Source of the DNA: Cruorifilaria tuberocauda
Taxonomy: Eukaryota; Nematoda; Chromadorea; Rhabditida; Onchocercidae
Direction: 5' to 3'
NCBI GenBank assembly: GCA_013365365.1
Contig: JABVXU010000013.1
Location: forward strand, 124,001-188,000
DNA length: 64,000 nt
Part shown: one piece after another, positions 12,901 through 26,125 of the stretch
Layout: the number at the start of each line of letters is the position of its first letter
Position numbering within the stretch: the stretch's first letter is position 1
Translations under genes and position numbers: made by a program
Notes under the pieces: model-generated
What the model saw: the letters and a program-made list of their open reading frames with translations, nothing else
What the model was told of the DNA's origin: nothing
The model's database searches: none

Positions 12901-15007
12901 CTCTCGTGAAAGTTCTCGAAAATTCTCGGTTTGCAAAATAGGAGATGCAGCATTTACTGAGTTACATAAAATAGTTAACTGTTGACAGTGTCCGAGCAGT
13001 TGAATACTGGTTCACGTGCCGGTTCTACAGGTTGAAAGAGGTGAAAGTCGGTCGTCGACAAGGAAGGAATAATGATTATGGTTGATAAGAAGGGAATGGA
13101 AGATGGGTTAGCTGTAGGGGGCAACGATCGGTTTCGATGACAAAGTCTATTACACAAACTCCGTCAACTTCCCAGTTTGCCATGATCGAGCGGTGGTCGG
13201 TCGGTTATTCCACCCCCTAAATGTCGTAAGTCTCCTAAGAAGACAATTTATCTTTCCTCTGAAAGGGTAATTTTCGCTGTTCACTTTTTCTTTCATATTT
13301 TCATGTCTTTTAAGTGAGAAATCAGATTGATCAAGGAGGTAAAAATGATTGCTAAATCAGTAACTGATTAGGTTTTTAAACTAATATAAATTTTCATCAC
13401 AGCTTCATATTGCACAATATTAGCACAAAAAATCGCTAAATGCTCTTTGACTATATTTTGTTAAATAATTGGAAAAAATATAGAAGAATTCATGGATTGG
13501 TTTTAAGCATTCTAATTTCTTAATTTATCACAATTATACAGAATTCATAATATCAATATTATATCAATCCTTTTTTGTTCAATTCATTTGTTTGCTGTTA
13601 GTTTAGCTGTTTGTCCTATTTTCACTTAGTAATGTACTTTTTATTGTCATATATCTGTCTAATGGTAGTATTACTTACCATCTAAATTTAAATATAAAAT
13701 TAGAATTGTTTGAGCATTTTCATTTCATAAATCTTTCATATCATTATCGCTATTGTTATCATTATTTTTATTATTATTAGTATGGTTTTTGTTATTATTA
13801 TTTAAAAACTTGATGATGGATCGATTTTTGCGAAGGTATTGGATGTGTTTGCACAGGTTTAACATTTCATTTACCTTTAGGTGGGGCTTATTTTGCAAGA
13901 AAAGTAGCACTTCTCAAAGTGCTAGTTGCAAAATCAAACATGAATTGTTTCTTTCCTTATAAGTTGAACAGAAAATACTATGTTATTAAAAAATATTATT
14001 GATAATTACATTGTATTCAACGTTGTGCGCAAAAAATGTTTGAATTAACGATTGCAAAGATAATAGCAATAATTGTTTATGTGATATAATAATGATTGTG
14101 ATTTTTGTGTCTTTAACGACATATAATAGACGCATAAAGTTGATAAGAGTAGAAATTATTACATTTTTTTGCATTAAGCTATCAACTAATGATTGCTTAT
14201 CAATTCATAGAAACGAACTTTGATTGAATTTCAATTCATTTTTAAATCTTTATTCGTTCTTCTGCATACAATGATTTGATCGTTTTCTTGCAAAAAAAAA
14301 AACCTATTTTTCAAATATTTTTATCACATTTATCAGTTAATATCACTAAATCTTTTTTATCTCTAATAATTAAATTGAAAAATATTGATTGAAAAAAATT
14401 GCAATTCGTAATTTTTAAAGTATCTAATTACTGGGTCGATGTTAGAGATTGGATAAAGATTAGAATGGGGTGATCATGTTTTCAATAATAATCTTTATGA
14501 TAACACGATTAACCTGATACTTTACACCAAGCAGATATTGAGAACTGAACTTTATTGGTATTCGTTGTACTAAATTGCATTCAATTATATTCTTACGATC
14601 AAATTGCATTTATTTCATAACGAATAAATTGTACAATGAATTGGAAAAGGGATTTGGTCTATCACTGAGCAGCGATGCCTAATCATTTGTTTATTTTATT
14701 ATACAAGAGATTAAAATGATGTTTTAGACAAAAGTCGTTTATAAGCTTTTCTAGTAGTTAAATTTTGCTCAATTTACAGTTTGATATTACTGTCACTTGC
14801 AAGGTACTATATGAAATAAGCAAAACATTAAAGCGGAACCATGTTGTCTGTTTTCATAATTACAGAAATTCTTGTCATGTGATATAACTTGGCGTGACTA
14901 TTTAAAGTTCCTAATTTACATGGATTTAATTAAGAATGCAATGCGTTTATTTTTTACACGTAATATTTGGATTGCAAAACTTTTCGATTGAAATGGAAGC
15001 TTAACAG
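9940..15007. other. Gene-poor region, probable UTP6 3' UTR and upstream/5' part of the SLC4 gene
   Basis: The first 450 bp carry the UTP6 3' UTR (AATAAA at 10386-10391). From there to about 12.85 kb I see nothing coding. A less A+T-rich block at about 12,880-13,250 contains CpG-bearing runs and a donor-like GTAAGT near 13,227; it may be the promoter or a non-coding first exon of the SLC4 gene. A short two-part hairpin lies at 13,891-13,933. Upstream coding exons of the SLC4 gene may be hidden here, but none could be recognised. Confidence 0.5.
13891..13933. repeat. Two-part inverted repeat (hairpin)
   Basis: Outer arms TTTTGCAA (13891-13898) and TTGCAAAA (13926-13933) enclose inner arms TAGCACTT (13905-13912) and AAGTGCTA (13917-13924) with a 4-base loop. 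The two stems are separated by an asymmetric bulge of 6 against 1 base. Confidence 0.7.
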
Positions 15008-18000
15008 AATTTCGGATCATCAAACAGCAATAAAGCAACCACGGCGATTAAAAGCAATGACAAGGCGTCGCAGTAGTCAACCGGATATCCGTAGCCGGAC
15101 CGAGAGTCAGTCCAGTTTGATGCGCCGGAAAAGCATTACGGAAGCGTATCCAAGACCTTCTATTTTTGGAGGGCGTAGGTGTTAAATTGGTCACCTGTTT
15201 TCACAATTTTCTGATTTATTACATTAAAAACTGACTAATTTACTGTGTTTAAATCAAAAAAAAACATTTTCTTCATTGGTTCTTCTAATGATAAGTTTAC
15301 AACTCATCTCTGATTTTTGCAGATGATTTGTTACTCGATCCTCTTTACACTGTTCAACCTATGCAGGTGGGAAACCATCCGGAGAGTAAGTGTTGTCAAG
15401 AATTTATTGGTGAAAGTATCTTTGTATGAACAACAAGTAATAATATATTGTCTTTTCTGCTATCGTAAATGAATTTCTTGTATTCGTAGTGAAAACACGT
15501 TTAATCAATAAATTTAAACAATTTGAGAAATTCAAATAATTTATATTAGCTGCGATTTATTTTAGGTCCAATACATAATGTTAGAGAGCTTTTGGAAGCA
15601 CATCCAAAGGAAACTCCATTAATTTATACGGAAATGTTGGATCTTGATAAAGATGATAAGGCCAGAAAACAATGGAAACAAGTAGCCAGGTTTAAGCTGC
15701 ATTTAAAATTCAATTTTCTTCATTTACTGAAACAAATTATTTCGATAAAATCTTATTTATTAACATTATTAATAAGCAGAATTACTACTACTTTATATTT
15801 TCATCAAAATGATACATTACTATAAACGGCTAATATCTCATTCGAAATCTATCATATTAAAGAAATAATCTATGTTATCATTTGAAATACTGGAATGGAA
15901 GCAATCTATAATTACTTGTAGATGGATCAAGTATGAGCAAACAATTGAAGGTGATGGTACACGATTTTCCAAGCCACACATCACTCTTCTATCGGTAATT
16001 GGTTTGATACAACTCAAAAATTGTTTTCGTAAAGGAGTCATTATATTGAACGCTGAAGCATATTCATTTAATGAAATTGCAGGTATTAATTATCTATCAC
16101 TTTTCTTTGTATTCTTTGTATTTTAATGATCAGTAAATTACTATGATATCATCGTGTTTCTCCATAAGTGATTGGATTTCCAAGAATAAAAATGTTTCGG
16201 TACAAATGATTGTAAAGAGAGTTAGATACTGTAAAATGGTATTGTCTAAATACTAATTTTTTCTTCTCTTTTGTCTTTGCATAAATATTAATCTACGCGT
16301 CTGATTTTTTTCGACAAAATATGTACTGCGTGGGCAGAACGTGGGTTGGTGGAAGCAGAAAATTTATCTGTTGTGAGAGATATATTGCTATGTCCGAAAT
16401 ATCACCTTATTGGTACACGAATGCTTTCATCCACTGAAATCAGGAACGGTTCGAATTCATAATTATATTTCATATTATTGACGCAATGATTGCATACTAA
16501 GATATCATATTGACCTTGTAAATATTATGATTTAAAACGATGAATAATTAGCATTTAGATGTGAAAAGTGTCATGAAAAAATTACCGAATGAAGGTGCTG
16601 AGAATGATATACAGGAAGAAAATATTCTTGATGTACGTTATGTTTGTTTTATTTGATATCAGCTAGTATCAAATAGCCAAGTATTTTCTCATCTACTCTT
16701 TTGTTTGGATAATCTCTAATGCTATGAGAGAAAATAGAAAATTTTTCAATTTATCATCAGGATTCTGATAAGGATTTCGAGTCATTGAGGAATCTGAAAA
16801 TTCAATTTCTTCAAAGTTTCGATCAGAGATTGATATTAAAACATTGACATACAGTATATTGAATTTTCTTAAAAAACTTTTTTGTAGCTAACATCTAAAG
16901 AAATGAAAAAATTGCCAGAGGATACAGAAGGAGCGGTTGTTATGGCTGGAATTTTCAATGGTATTGATAGACCAATATGCGCATTTCTTCGGCTTGAAAC
17001 AGCTAAAGTAAATAAACAGCTTCATAACAGTTCATAAATGATCTTTGATGGCATTATGTCTTTTTAAAGATTGAGAATTTAGAATTTTTATATTCTATTT
17101 CATAATTACATAAATTTCAGGTTTTTTTTCCGGAACTGCCGAATGTACCAATACCTTTGAGATTTGTATTTGTCTTGCTCAATCCCCATGATCATTACGA
17201 CAATGAGACACGTGGGATTGGTAGGACTGTTGGTGCATTGCTTTCGGATGAGGTAGCATTTTCAGTTAATAATAAGTCAATAATTAAAGATCAAGAAAAA
17301 AGTTTGAGTATTTGAAAAAATTGTATTAAATGCGTTTGGTACTAGTATTAGGTTTGGTATTGGATTTAATTAAAGAATCTTAAACGATTCGTTACATCAA
17401 AACGACTTTTGGATTCTTCGATTCTTCGATTCAAGAAAAAAGTTTCAATGTTTTCTATTGGCTGTTCATATTTGCAGATATTTAGGAAGGTAGCACTCTG
17501 TTCACTTGAACCGTATACCATAGCTGATGCATTGGAGGAATTTTTTGCGCAGGTGGTTGTTATACCACCTGGAAACTGCACTGTTGAAACACGATGGGAA
17601 CCGAATGCTAATTCAGACCAGGTTTGATTAAAGCTTCCAGCTTTTGAAATTCGAAATTTTAAAATATTTGAAAGTTTCTAAAAGCTTCTCAAATATGATA
17701 AATTTAGGTAGCTCGATCAGTCGGAATGCTCTATGCTTCCTACGATGATCCATTTGATGATGAACCTGTTTTAGATGGTAAAAAGGATGTACATAGTGAT
17801 ATCGTGCGCAGTGGTCGTTTATTTGGGGGTTTGTGTAATGATATCAAGTAAGTCAGAAATTTTATAAAATTCAATAAATCTATTCTATTCATGAATTATG
17901 ATATGCAATATATTTCTTGTCATGATCATGATCAATTATATATTGGCAAATAAGAAACAATTTCCGCAATCTTATCTTAGATTTCACTAATCACCGGAAT

Positions 18001-21000
18001 TGTTAACTTGTAAATTTGAAAGAGTAAATGCTGGAGAAGTTTAGACGTAAAATGCCACATTTCGTATCCGACTTCACCGATTTCTTCTATGGCCGATGGA
18101 GTCAGTCTTTTGCAGCGGTCATATTTTTATTTTTCGCAAATATTACATCGATTATCACGTTTGGTGCAGTGATGGAACGAGCATTGCATCATCAAGTTGT
18201 ACGAACATTCTTTACATATATTTTAGGACCACTAGATGATGTGAATATCTGAATAATGATAACAGTCTGACAGAATTATTCAGGTACTTTTAAAATGCTA
18301 TGGAAAAATCAGAAAAAATAAGTGGAAAACTCAATGAATTTGACTGAGATTAAATGCATTAACACTGTTAACAATCATAAAAATATTGTGGAACTAAGCT
18401 TTATTAAGCTAAATTGAATTCCATGAAGCATTCCACCAAGTTTTAAAGTTTAATTTCTCTCTGTTTTAGGCAGCTATCGAAAATATCCTATGTGGTGGTA
18501 TCAGTGGAGTCATATTTGCTCTCTTTTCTGGACAACCGCTCAATATCCTATCGGCGACCGGTCCAACGCTCGTTTTTGAAACAATTTTATTCGATTTTTG
18601 TTTGTAAGTCCAATGCTTAAATGTTTTCTTTGGATGGGAAATATTTCGCTATTTAGAAATTGCAACAAAATTTGGTTTTAGAAGAAATAGCTGGGAATTT
18701 TTACCATTTCGATTTTGGGTTGCTGTATGGATTGGTGTGGTACTTCTTATTTTGGTTGCAACCGACATGTCCGCTCTCGTTGGCCTAATTACCAGGTATT
18801 CAAATTATCACCTGTTTTCTTTTTTTTAATTAACAACAGGAAAATAGAACTGCTTTCCCGCACTGATTGGACATGATATGGGAAAAATTGCTTCCCTTAC
18901 ATCGATCCTATCCATGTGCTTTTTAATTTTTTTTCATAATTTAATTTTAGAGAGTAGTAGATGAGATTTGCAAAAAAAAAAATCAATTCATTTTAGGTTT
19001 ACCGAAGAAGCATTTGCAGCACTGATATCAATTGTCTTTATAATTCAATCATTTGAAAAGCTTGTTGAAATCAGTCACGATGCTCCAATCATTGTTGATC
19101 CCAAGGTTCGTTTTAATCATTTTACCTCCCATATTTAATAATTTTTTGAAGTAACTCATCTGTCTTTAAGTTTATCGTTTAAATGAAATAATATAATTTT
19201 TATTAAAAGGAAATGGTATAATTTATTATAATTTTAATAGAAAGTTTTTGATTCGCCGTGCATTTGTTATTTCAACGAGTCCGTGACAGTTGTAGATAAT
19301 ATTACTGTACGATCAAGAATTATGGATATCGATGCTGAAGGTTTGTATGTCTAAGAACTTTTGTCCTAAGATTAAAAGTTTTTTAATTCTTCTCTTAGTA
19401 TCTTCAAATTTGAGTTAGGAAGAAAACAATGAGTATTTCAATGCAATTTTTAATGAATAATGATATTGGCCATATCATTGTAGAATGTCGTCGACGTGGT
19501 GGCGAAGCGTTTGGATTACAATGTCACTTTAAGCCAGACGTTTATATGCTATCCATCCTACTAACCTTTGGTACTTTCGCATTGGCTTATGGCTTAAATA
19601 TTTTCAGAAGAACATATTTTTTAAATTCTATGGTATATTTTAGCATTGAATTTTTCTAGACAATTAAAAGTATGGGATCAAATTTGATTCTAAGATTCTA
19701 AGACCTAATATTTTCTTAATACAGTTTTGTCATCTTTCTTTAAAGTAGTTTGGACGAACTTTGGTTTTTATTTGCTTGCTATATTCAAATTAGAAATCCA
19801 TTTCAGGTTCGCAATAGCATATCAGACTTTGGTGTTCTCATCGCTATTGTTGTGATGACAGCTGTTTCGAAATTCATAGGTCTTGAGCTACCTGTGCTCA
19901 ATATTCCTGCCAATTTCCGAGTTTGTTCATTTCGTGTATTTGAAAACTCATTTAAGAGGTCCAAACTGCAGTACTGTGCACACTATAAGTGATGATGTTT
20001 TAGCCAACGATTGATCGTCCGTGGCTTATCAATCCATTATCAGTAGATTTGTATGTTGGTTTGATAGCTATATTGCCAGCTGTATTTTACTCAATTCTGA
20101 TTGTGATGGATCAACAGATAACTGCTGTTATCATCAACCGCAAAGACAACAAACTGAGGGTATGATTTTTCAAACTGAAGTGAGTGAAATCAGTTTTAAA
20201 GTTCTTCATCAGAATATGTGCTATTGCAAATTAAAATGGACTGCCCCGAGTGCTTGAGGTTTTTGAATAACGATTGGAATGAACAAATGGAGCATATTTG
20301 ATTAGTTAGGAAAAATTCTTGCCCTTATGGTTGACAGAATTTGAAAAGCGCAGTTTGATCAAAGACGCCTGAGATGAATGACAAGTATTTGTATGTTTGC
20401 AATGGACTCAAAGACTGGAAAAATATATGTCTTTTTTAATACAAATAGCAATGGAGTAGTATAAAACGATACAAGCTGTGAGCTTATTTGAAATCTTAAA
20501 ATCTTACCAATTTCTTAAATTATTGTTATCAGAGATTAGGGAATGTTGAGACAGGTCAGTCATTTTGACTAGTTCCCTTGAATAGTGCTAGTTATTATTA
20601 TCATAAAGATTGCAGAAAGATTTCGGTTATCATTTGGATTTGTTGGTGATTGCATTTCTGATAGTCATTTGTGGCTCGCTTGGATTGCCGTTTTATGTGG
20701 CCGGAACAGTGTTATCAGTGATGCATGTGGATTCGCTTCGTCTGCAATCCGACACATCAGCACCCGGAGAAAAAGCACAGTTTCTTGGTGTTAAGTGAGT
20801 TACCATCGAAATTCCGAATTTTCATTGAAACCTGAAATTCAACTCTTCAAGAAAAAAAAGAGGAAAAACAATTATTTCAGAGAACAACGTTTGACAGCGA
20901 TGATAGCTCACCTGCTTATTGGTTTTTCAGTTTTCATAACACCTATAATCAAGGTATGATTTATTATATTGCAGTATTTATACCTTGTTTAACTGAAATA

Positions 21001-22077
21001 AAACAAAATAAGTGAAAGTAATCGATAAAATTTTGCTTAAATGATAAATTTGCAGTTAGTACCTCTTCCGGTACTTATTGGAATATTTTTATACATGGGT
21101 GTTGTTTCGATGCTTGGTCTGCAATTTATTCAAAGAATTGCAATGCTTTTTATGCCTATCAAATATCAGGTTTGTTAGAAGGATTGAAAAAATCTTCAAC
21201 GATAATTCTTACTTTGAAAATAAAATTGACTGTAGTTAAATATCGATAATAAATATTGAAGTTTTAAGTTTAGAAATGAGAATTTTTGCTTGATGATCAT
21301 TTTCAGCCTGATTATGTATGGTTAAGATTGGTCCGTATGAAGCGTGTCCATCTGTTTACTTTTTTTCAAATTCTCAGTATCGTCGGTTTATTTGCTGTGA
21401 AATATACAAAAACATTCTCAATGCTATTTCCATTAATGGTATAAACTTTCATTCGCGTTGTTTATTTTATTAAACTATTCCATAATTGGAGAACTTACTT
21501 CTGGCTTACTTTTGGCTTCTCTTAGTTTTATTGTTAGTCAGAATTAACTCCAGCTAATTTGGAATAACAAATTTGTGAATCGTTTCTTGTAACACATCTT
21601 ATTCTTACAAATAAATTATTTCAGCTGGTCCTCATGGTGATTGTTAGAATGTTTTTCATGGAAAAAGTTTTTACGAAGCAGGAGCTACTTGCCTTGGATG
21701 ATCCTCTGCCTTCATTCCAATCCGTTATTAGACCGAAAGGACAATCTGCTAAATGTAAATTACCTTTAGTAATTTACCTCTCATACTATTAATTTTGATA
21801 GATAAAATATTAAAATCAAACGTGAAAATTTCCATGGGACTGGAAATCGGCACTGACTGATTAGATAAAAAATCGGCACTGACTGATTGCTGACATTCTA
21901 GAATTTATTACTGCGATGTTTTTACCACTTATCGATTATAATAGATGATGTGCGATTTGTTAATGACTGTAAGTTCTGTATATTTGTACAGGTAAAAAAG
22001 GAACTATTGGTGACGAAGAATTGGAAAATCCAAGGGAAACAGAAGAGGGAAAGAAAAAATTCGATAGCAATCGCTGA
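15008..22077 (+). CDS. SLC4-family bicarbonate transporter (Na+-coupled type likely), 5' end uncertain
   Basis: Exons: 15008-15174, 15323-15385, 15566-15689, 15922-16082, 16338-16448, 16559-16632, 16888-17007, 17121-17252, 17478-17621, 17708-17847, 18045-18198, 18470-18603, 18682-18795, 18997-19105, 19241-19344, 19419-19632, 19807-19920, 20004-20159, 20616-20794, 20881-20953, 21056-21169, 21307-21438, 21625-21754, 21992-22077. From the first Met (15057) this is about 999 residues; an upstream exon may exist because the frame is open before that Met. A band-3 cytoplasmic domain (about 30-395, with W-K-Q-V-A-R-W-I-K-Y-E and a PPG motif) is followed by the membrane domain: [46 protein letters not shown] and [11 protein letters not shown] are SLC4 hallmarks. 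Near residue 746 the motif has Asp (MDQQIT), as in Na+-coupled carriers, where anion exchangers have Glu. This argues for acid-base transport at the plasma membrane driven by Na+. A loop after the fifth membrane segment carries NES and NIT glycosylation sites. Confidence 0.92.
21844..21888. repeat. Direct repeat, two 19-bp copies
   Basis: AAATCGGCACTGACTGATT occurs at 21844-21862 and again, identically, at 21870-21888, with a 26-bp period, inside the last intron of the SLC4 gene. It looks like a recent local duplication. Confidence 0.9.
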
Positions 22078-23356
22078 TCTTTTGCTTAACTTTATACTTT
22101 CTGTGACGTACAAGAAAGTCACATGAGGATTTGCCCAAGAAATTACAATATGATAACATTGAGATATAATGTTATTTATTGCTATAAAAAAGAACAAGTA
22201 ATATTCTAGAATTTGACAAGCTGTCAAGGAGTCTTTAACATTCTTGACTTTGTAGAGCTTATTGAACCAGGATTTATCTCCATCCTCTCGGTCATCCAAA
22301 TTAGATATTCTCGACTGGAAGTTAGGAATGCACACAGATTCCGGAAAAGCTGTTAAGGTCGCTAAATACCGAAGATAAATTCAAAATAATATTCGCTCTC
22401 GAAATGCTCCGCTGTGAGGATTTGTTGAAGATATTTAAATAAGCTTGTAGTGTGATGAAATATATCCAAATGTCTAACGCTTGAAAAATATATAAATTGC
22501 TAATTTGAGTAATTGACGTTGTTTTTTAAGCTATTTAAATATTATCTTTACATTGATTTTATAACGGTTCTTCCTCATTATCACTTATCGCTGTATATTC
22601 CCACATCATTCATTCGATTGATAGTTTATTTTATTTTTATATTGTCGTGATTATGAATATATTTGATGGTTTTGGATTCACAATGATGTCTATTTGCATA
22701 CAAAAAAAAATTTCATAGCCGTTCCTCTTCAAATTACGATGCATTCGCGCCACTCTCATTTGTACTTAATTGTATTTATGTTACAATTTCATTTTCCCGC
22801 ACTTCACAAAACGTGACAAATTTTCGGACATTATCTAACTTATATCCGTGTCTTCTGCAGAACTTGTATTATTTGTATGACGAATATCTATCAAGATGAT
22901 GTTTGTATTGTAATTGTCTGTATGAGCCATTGTTGTATTAGCTTTTGACAACTTGTCAATTATCTTAAATGTCTGATTTGTGAAAAGTTGCCTCTGTGAA
23001 TTTTATAAAATGCAAACTGTGTCGTTTATTGAGGTGATTCATTGCATGAAGGTATGATGGAATTTAATCGAGCTCATTCAGAAGACCTGAATTGAAGATC
23101 CAAATTAGCATGACAACTCACTACTTATGAGATCATAAAATAAAATCTTTATCAGCAATTATGAGGTTTAAACTACACTGAATAGATAAATGGGACAATA
23201 TGCGATCATGACAACTACCTGAGACTTCTTTATATTTATATCGAATTATTAAATTTTTTAATTTGGAGATTTCAAGGACAAAATGATGGATGATAGTCAT
23301 TCAGTTCCGTATTTTGGTGAAGGTTAGTTGTTCAAAATTCTATGTTTTTCAGAAAA
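22078..23356. other. Intergenic region between SLC4 gene and DNase II gene
   Basis: SLC4 3' UTR and DNase II promoter region. No clear canonical AATAAA was noted close behind the SLC4 stop. A short open stretch begins at an ATG at 23283 and runs into a donor-like GTTAGT at 23323, but it does not join the DNase II start in frame. A TTTTTCAG just before the DNase II ATG is a likely trans-splice acceptor. Confidence 0.5.
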
Positions 23357-26125
23357 ATGTTGCTAACATTAAGCATGTTGTTTTCACTGATTCTTCACCT
23401 GTGCATCAGTCTTAATTTCCAATGTCGTGACCAAAAAAACCAAAATGTAGATTGGTATGTTTCTGAATATTTTATGCTGGTATATCTTTGCTCACACTTG
23501 ATTTAACTTTGTAACCATTCATCAATTCATTTTTCCAATTCAGGTTTATATTTTACAAAATTGGTCGCATAAAGGAATCATCTGCCAAATCTGTTCGTAA
23601 TGGTTATGCGTTCTTGTATATGGATGCTAACCATCAGGAGTGGTCATTTTCGGCGATCGACATCGATAACTCGAAGCAAGCTCTTGGATATACTTTGCAG
23701 CAATATTATGAGGCTACGAGCAATCCTGAGGTGATTTTCAGCTTATTTGCCTTCTTGACATCGATAGAAAGGAATTACCAATTTTTTACTGTGACCTAAA
23801 GTTGGTTGTGAAGCTGCTTTAGCACCATCCCATACAAACCCAAAGGCTAAATAATGAAAAAAAATAAGCTCGAAAAGTATTAGGTTGAAGATTTTGATGA
23901 TTACGATTCAAAACCAAAGAGTTAATAGATAATTCAAAGCATCTAATTTAAAAGACATGAAAAACAAGAAAATAGGGTAAAGTAATCGAAGAAAAAAAGC
24001 TATCAGAGCAGAAATATAAGCGAGTATAAGTGAATAGAAAGAAGAACAAGAAGCAATTGTTTCTTCTTCAGTAACTTCAGCCTGTCTGATTGGATGTGGT
24101 ATCTTTTTATTTCGTTTAATAGAATATCCGTTTACTTTGTTGTTCAGGATGGTTCCTGGGACAGCGGGAAAGAAATTAAAATTATCGATAGATTGATAAC
24201 TGAATTATAAAGCATCAAAATTTTAATATCATTATTATGTGTGCAGACAAATACATTAACGCAAATTTAAAATGAAACATAAATGAATACGCTGCTATGT
24301 AGCAAATCGTCACTCTATTCTTATTATGTTACAGGTTTTTAGCATAATGTATAACGATGAATTTCCATATCCCAATAATGATACTGTATCAGGAACTTCG
24401 GGACATACTAAAGGTAAATGAATGTACAATAATGTAATAACTCGTGATTTGATTAGACATTTTTTATCACTCTTCTCAATATCCAATAATTGCAGACTGA
24501 TGTAATAGACTTTTTATGATTTATATATTTTCATCCTTTTACTTGTGTCGTGAATTTCTCAGGAGTTGTAGTATTTGGAAAAAGCGATGGTTTTTGGTTG
24601 ATACATAGTATACCAAAATTTCCCAGAAATGATACGTATGAATATCCAGTCACTGGACGTCATTTTGGACAAATGGGATTGTGCGTTTCAATGTCCTATT
24701 CCCAACTGCGTAAAATTGGTAATTTTCAACTTTCAAGAATCTTGGAAATTCAAATGGCATTTGTCTCTTTTGCAATGTGAGCAGTAAGCTCGTTTGCTGA
24801 TTTCACTAGTGAAGGGAAAGGAACTTATCTTTTAGTATTAATCTTTGGATTTCCTAAGATTTCAATGAATGCTAATTCTGAATCTTTTTTCAGCTGTTCA
24901 ATTGTACTACAATCACCTTTTCATTTATTCGCAAAAACTACCTGCACAAATAGGTGTTGACATTCCCATTCTTGTGAAGGTTGTTTTAAAGAATTGTTCA
25001 ACTGGAAATTTTTGGATTGAATATTGTGTCTTGAACTGAAATTGATGTTTTTATACTTTTTTCAATATTTGGCCTATAGAAGCAAAATAGTTTTCAATTA
25101 ATTTCCAATTTAAAACGGAATTATCAACTTGAGGTAGTGTCAAATGAACATCAACGTGTTGCTCCTTACGTTAGCCTTGCTGTGATTAATTCTTCGGCAG
25201 GCCATAAATTTATTCACTTCGCGAAAACTCGTGCATTCAACAAAGGCAGTAATCTTACATTAATTCATTATTTTCTTTAGATATGTACTATTATATTATT
25301 TATCAATGCGATATTTTCATTTATGAACTTAACTGGATATCACATCCACTTCAGACATATACTTTGATCTCGTAGCACCTGCACTTAAAAGTTCATTGAA
25401 AACAGAAACTTGGCAGCATGAGACCTTGAGAAACAAGAATTTGCAATCTTGGTGTCGTAAATACAGTCCTTACGAAGTATCCATTAATATTATTTCTTCT
25501 GATTTAAGTGTAATTATAGCTTAGTTCTATTCTTATTTGTGTTTATTGAAATATCCTCCGAAACCAAAAAAATGGGACATAAATTTTATTATGTATTGAT
25601 TGACGCTGCTGCACATAACGCTGGACTAAACTAATCTATCCCAAAGTTATAGATGATTTTATGAAATGAAGCATTGAAGTTTAATATTTTATGTTCTTCA
25701 TGCTAGGTTTTGGATGTGAAAAAGATTACTCTCCCTTTTAATATCACTTTTCCAAATGCGCTTGATCATTCCAAATTTGCGGTTTCCACGTTTGATGCCA
25801 ACAAGGTACCTTTACCCTGGATTTGCATTGGTGATATCAATAGACAGGTACGGAAGTTGCTTTTCAATCCTTCTATAGTTCTCAAGAGATAACGGAAGAT
25901 TGAAATTTGAGTTATCTCTTCATTAGAGATTTAGAATAAACTAAATTCGAGGTGATGAATTGATTCTATAATTAGGAAAATTATAAAAATTAGATTTATA
26001 ACAATTTTCAGAAACGCCAACTTCTTCGTGCAGGTGGTACGATGTGTTTTGTGAATCCGGAAGTACATTCCATATATAGTGCCATGGTTACAGATTATTG
26101 GCCTTGCGTCCGCAGTGGTTTTTAA
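23357..26125 (+). CDS. Deoxyribonuclease II (secreted/lysosomal acid DNase)
   Basis: Nine exons: 23357-23454, 23544-23730, 24335-24413, 24563-24718, 24894-24979, 25080-25248, 25355-25476, 25707-25847, 26012-26125, giving 383 residues. A hydrophobic signal peptide covers about residues 1-20 (MLLTLSMLFSLILHLCISL), followed by CRDQKNQNVDWFIFYKIGR, the usual DNase II start. Catalytic motif 1 is SGHTKG (His119) and motif 2 is DHSKFAVS (His320), both intact; human DNase II has equivalents at about 115 and 295. GFWLIHSIPKFP, PWICIGDINRQ and RAGGTMCF are further family marks. DNase II cuts DNA to 3'-phosphate ends at acid pH without metal ions. In C. elegans the related nuc-1, crn-6 and crn-7 clear DNA of dead cells and food. 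Several N-glycosylation sites (such as NDT and NIT) fit a secretory protein. AATAAA is at 26353. Which of the three C. elegans paralogues it matches cannot be decided here. Confidence 0.93.

Noticed and set aside
13182..13235. Short ATG frame in the block upstream of the SLC4 gene
   Set aside because: It meets a stop after 12 codons and before the donor-like GTAAGT, so it cannot be the first coding exon.
16441..16455. GGTTCGAATTC resembling a tRNA B box
   Set aside because: It lies at an SLC4 exon-intron border, and no matching A box or cloverleaf can be folded around it. No tRNA gene was found in the window.
23283..23322. Possible upstream exon of DNase II starting MMDDSHSVPYFGE
   Set aside because: Its donor does not join the signal-peptide exon in frame, and the ATG at 23357 directly after TTTTTCAG gives a proper signal peptide.
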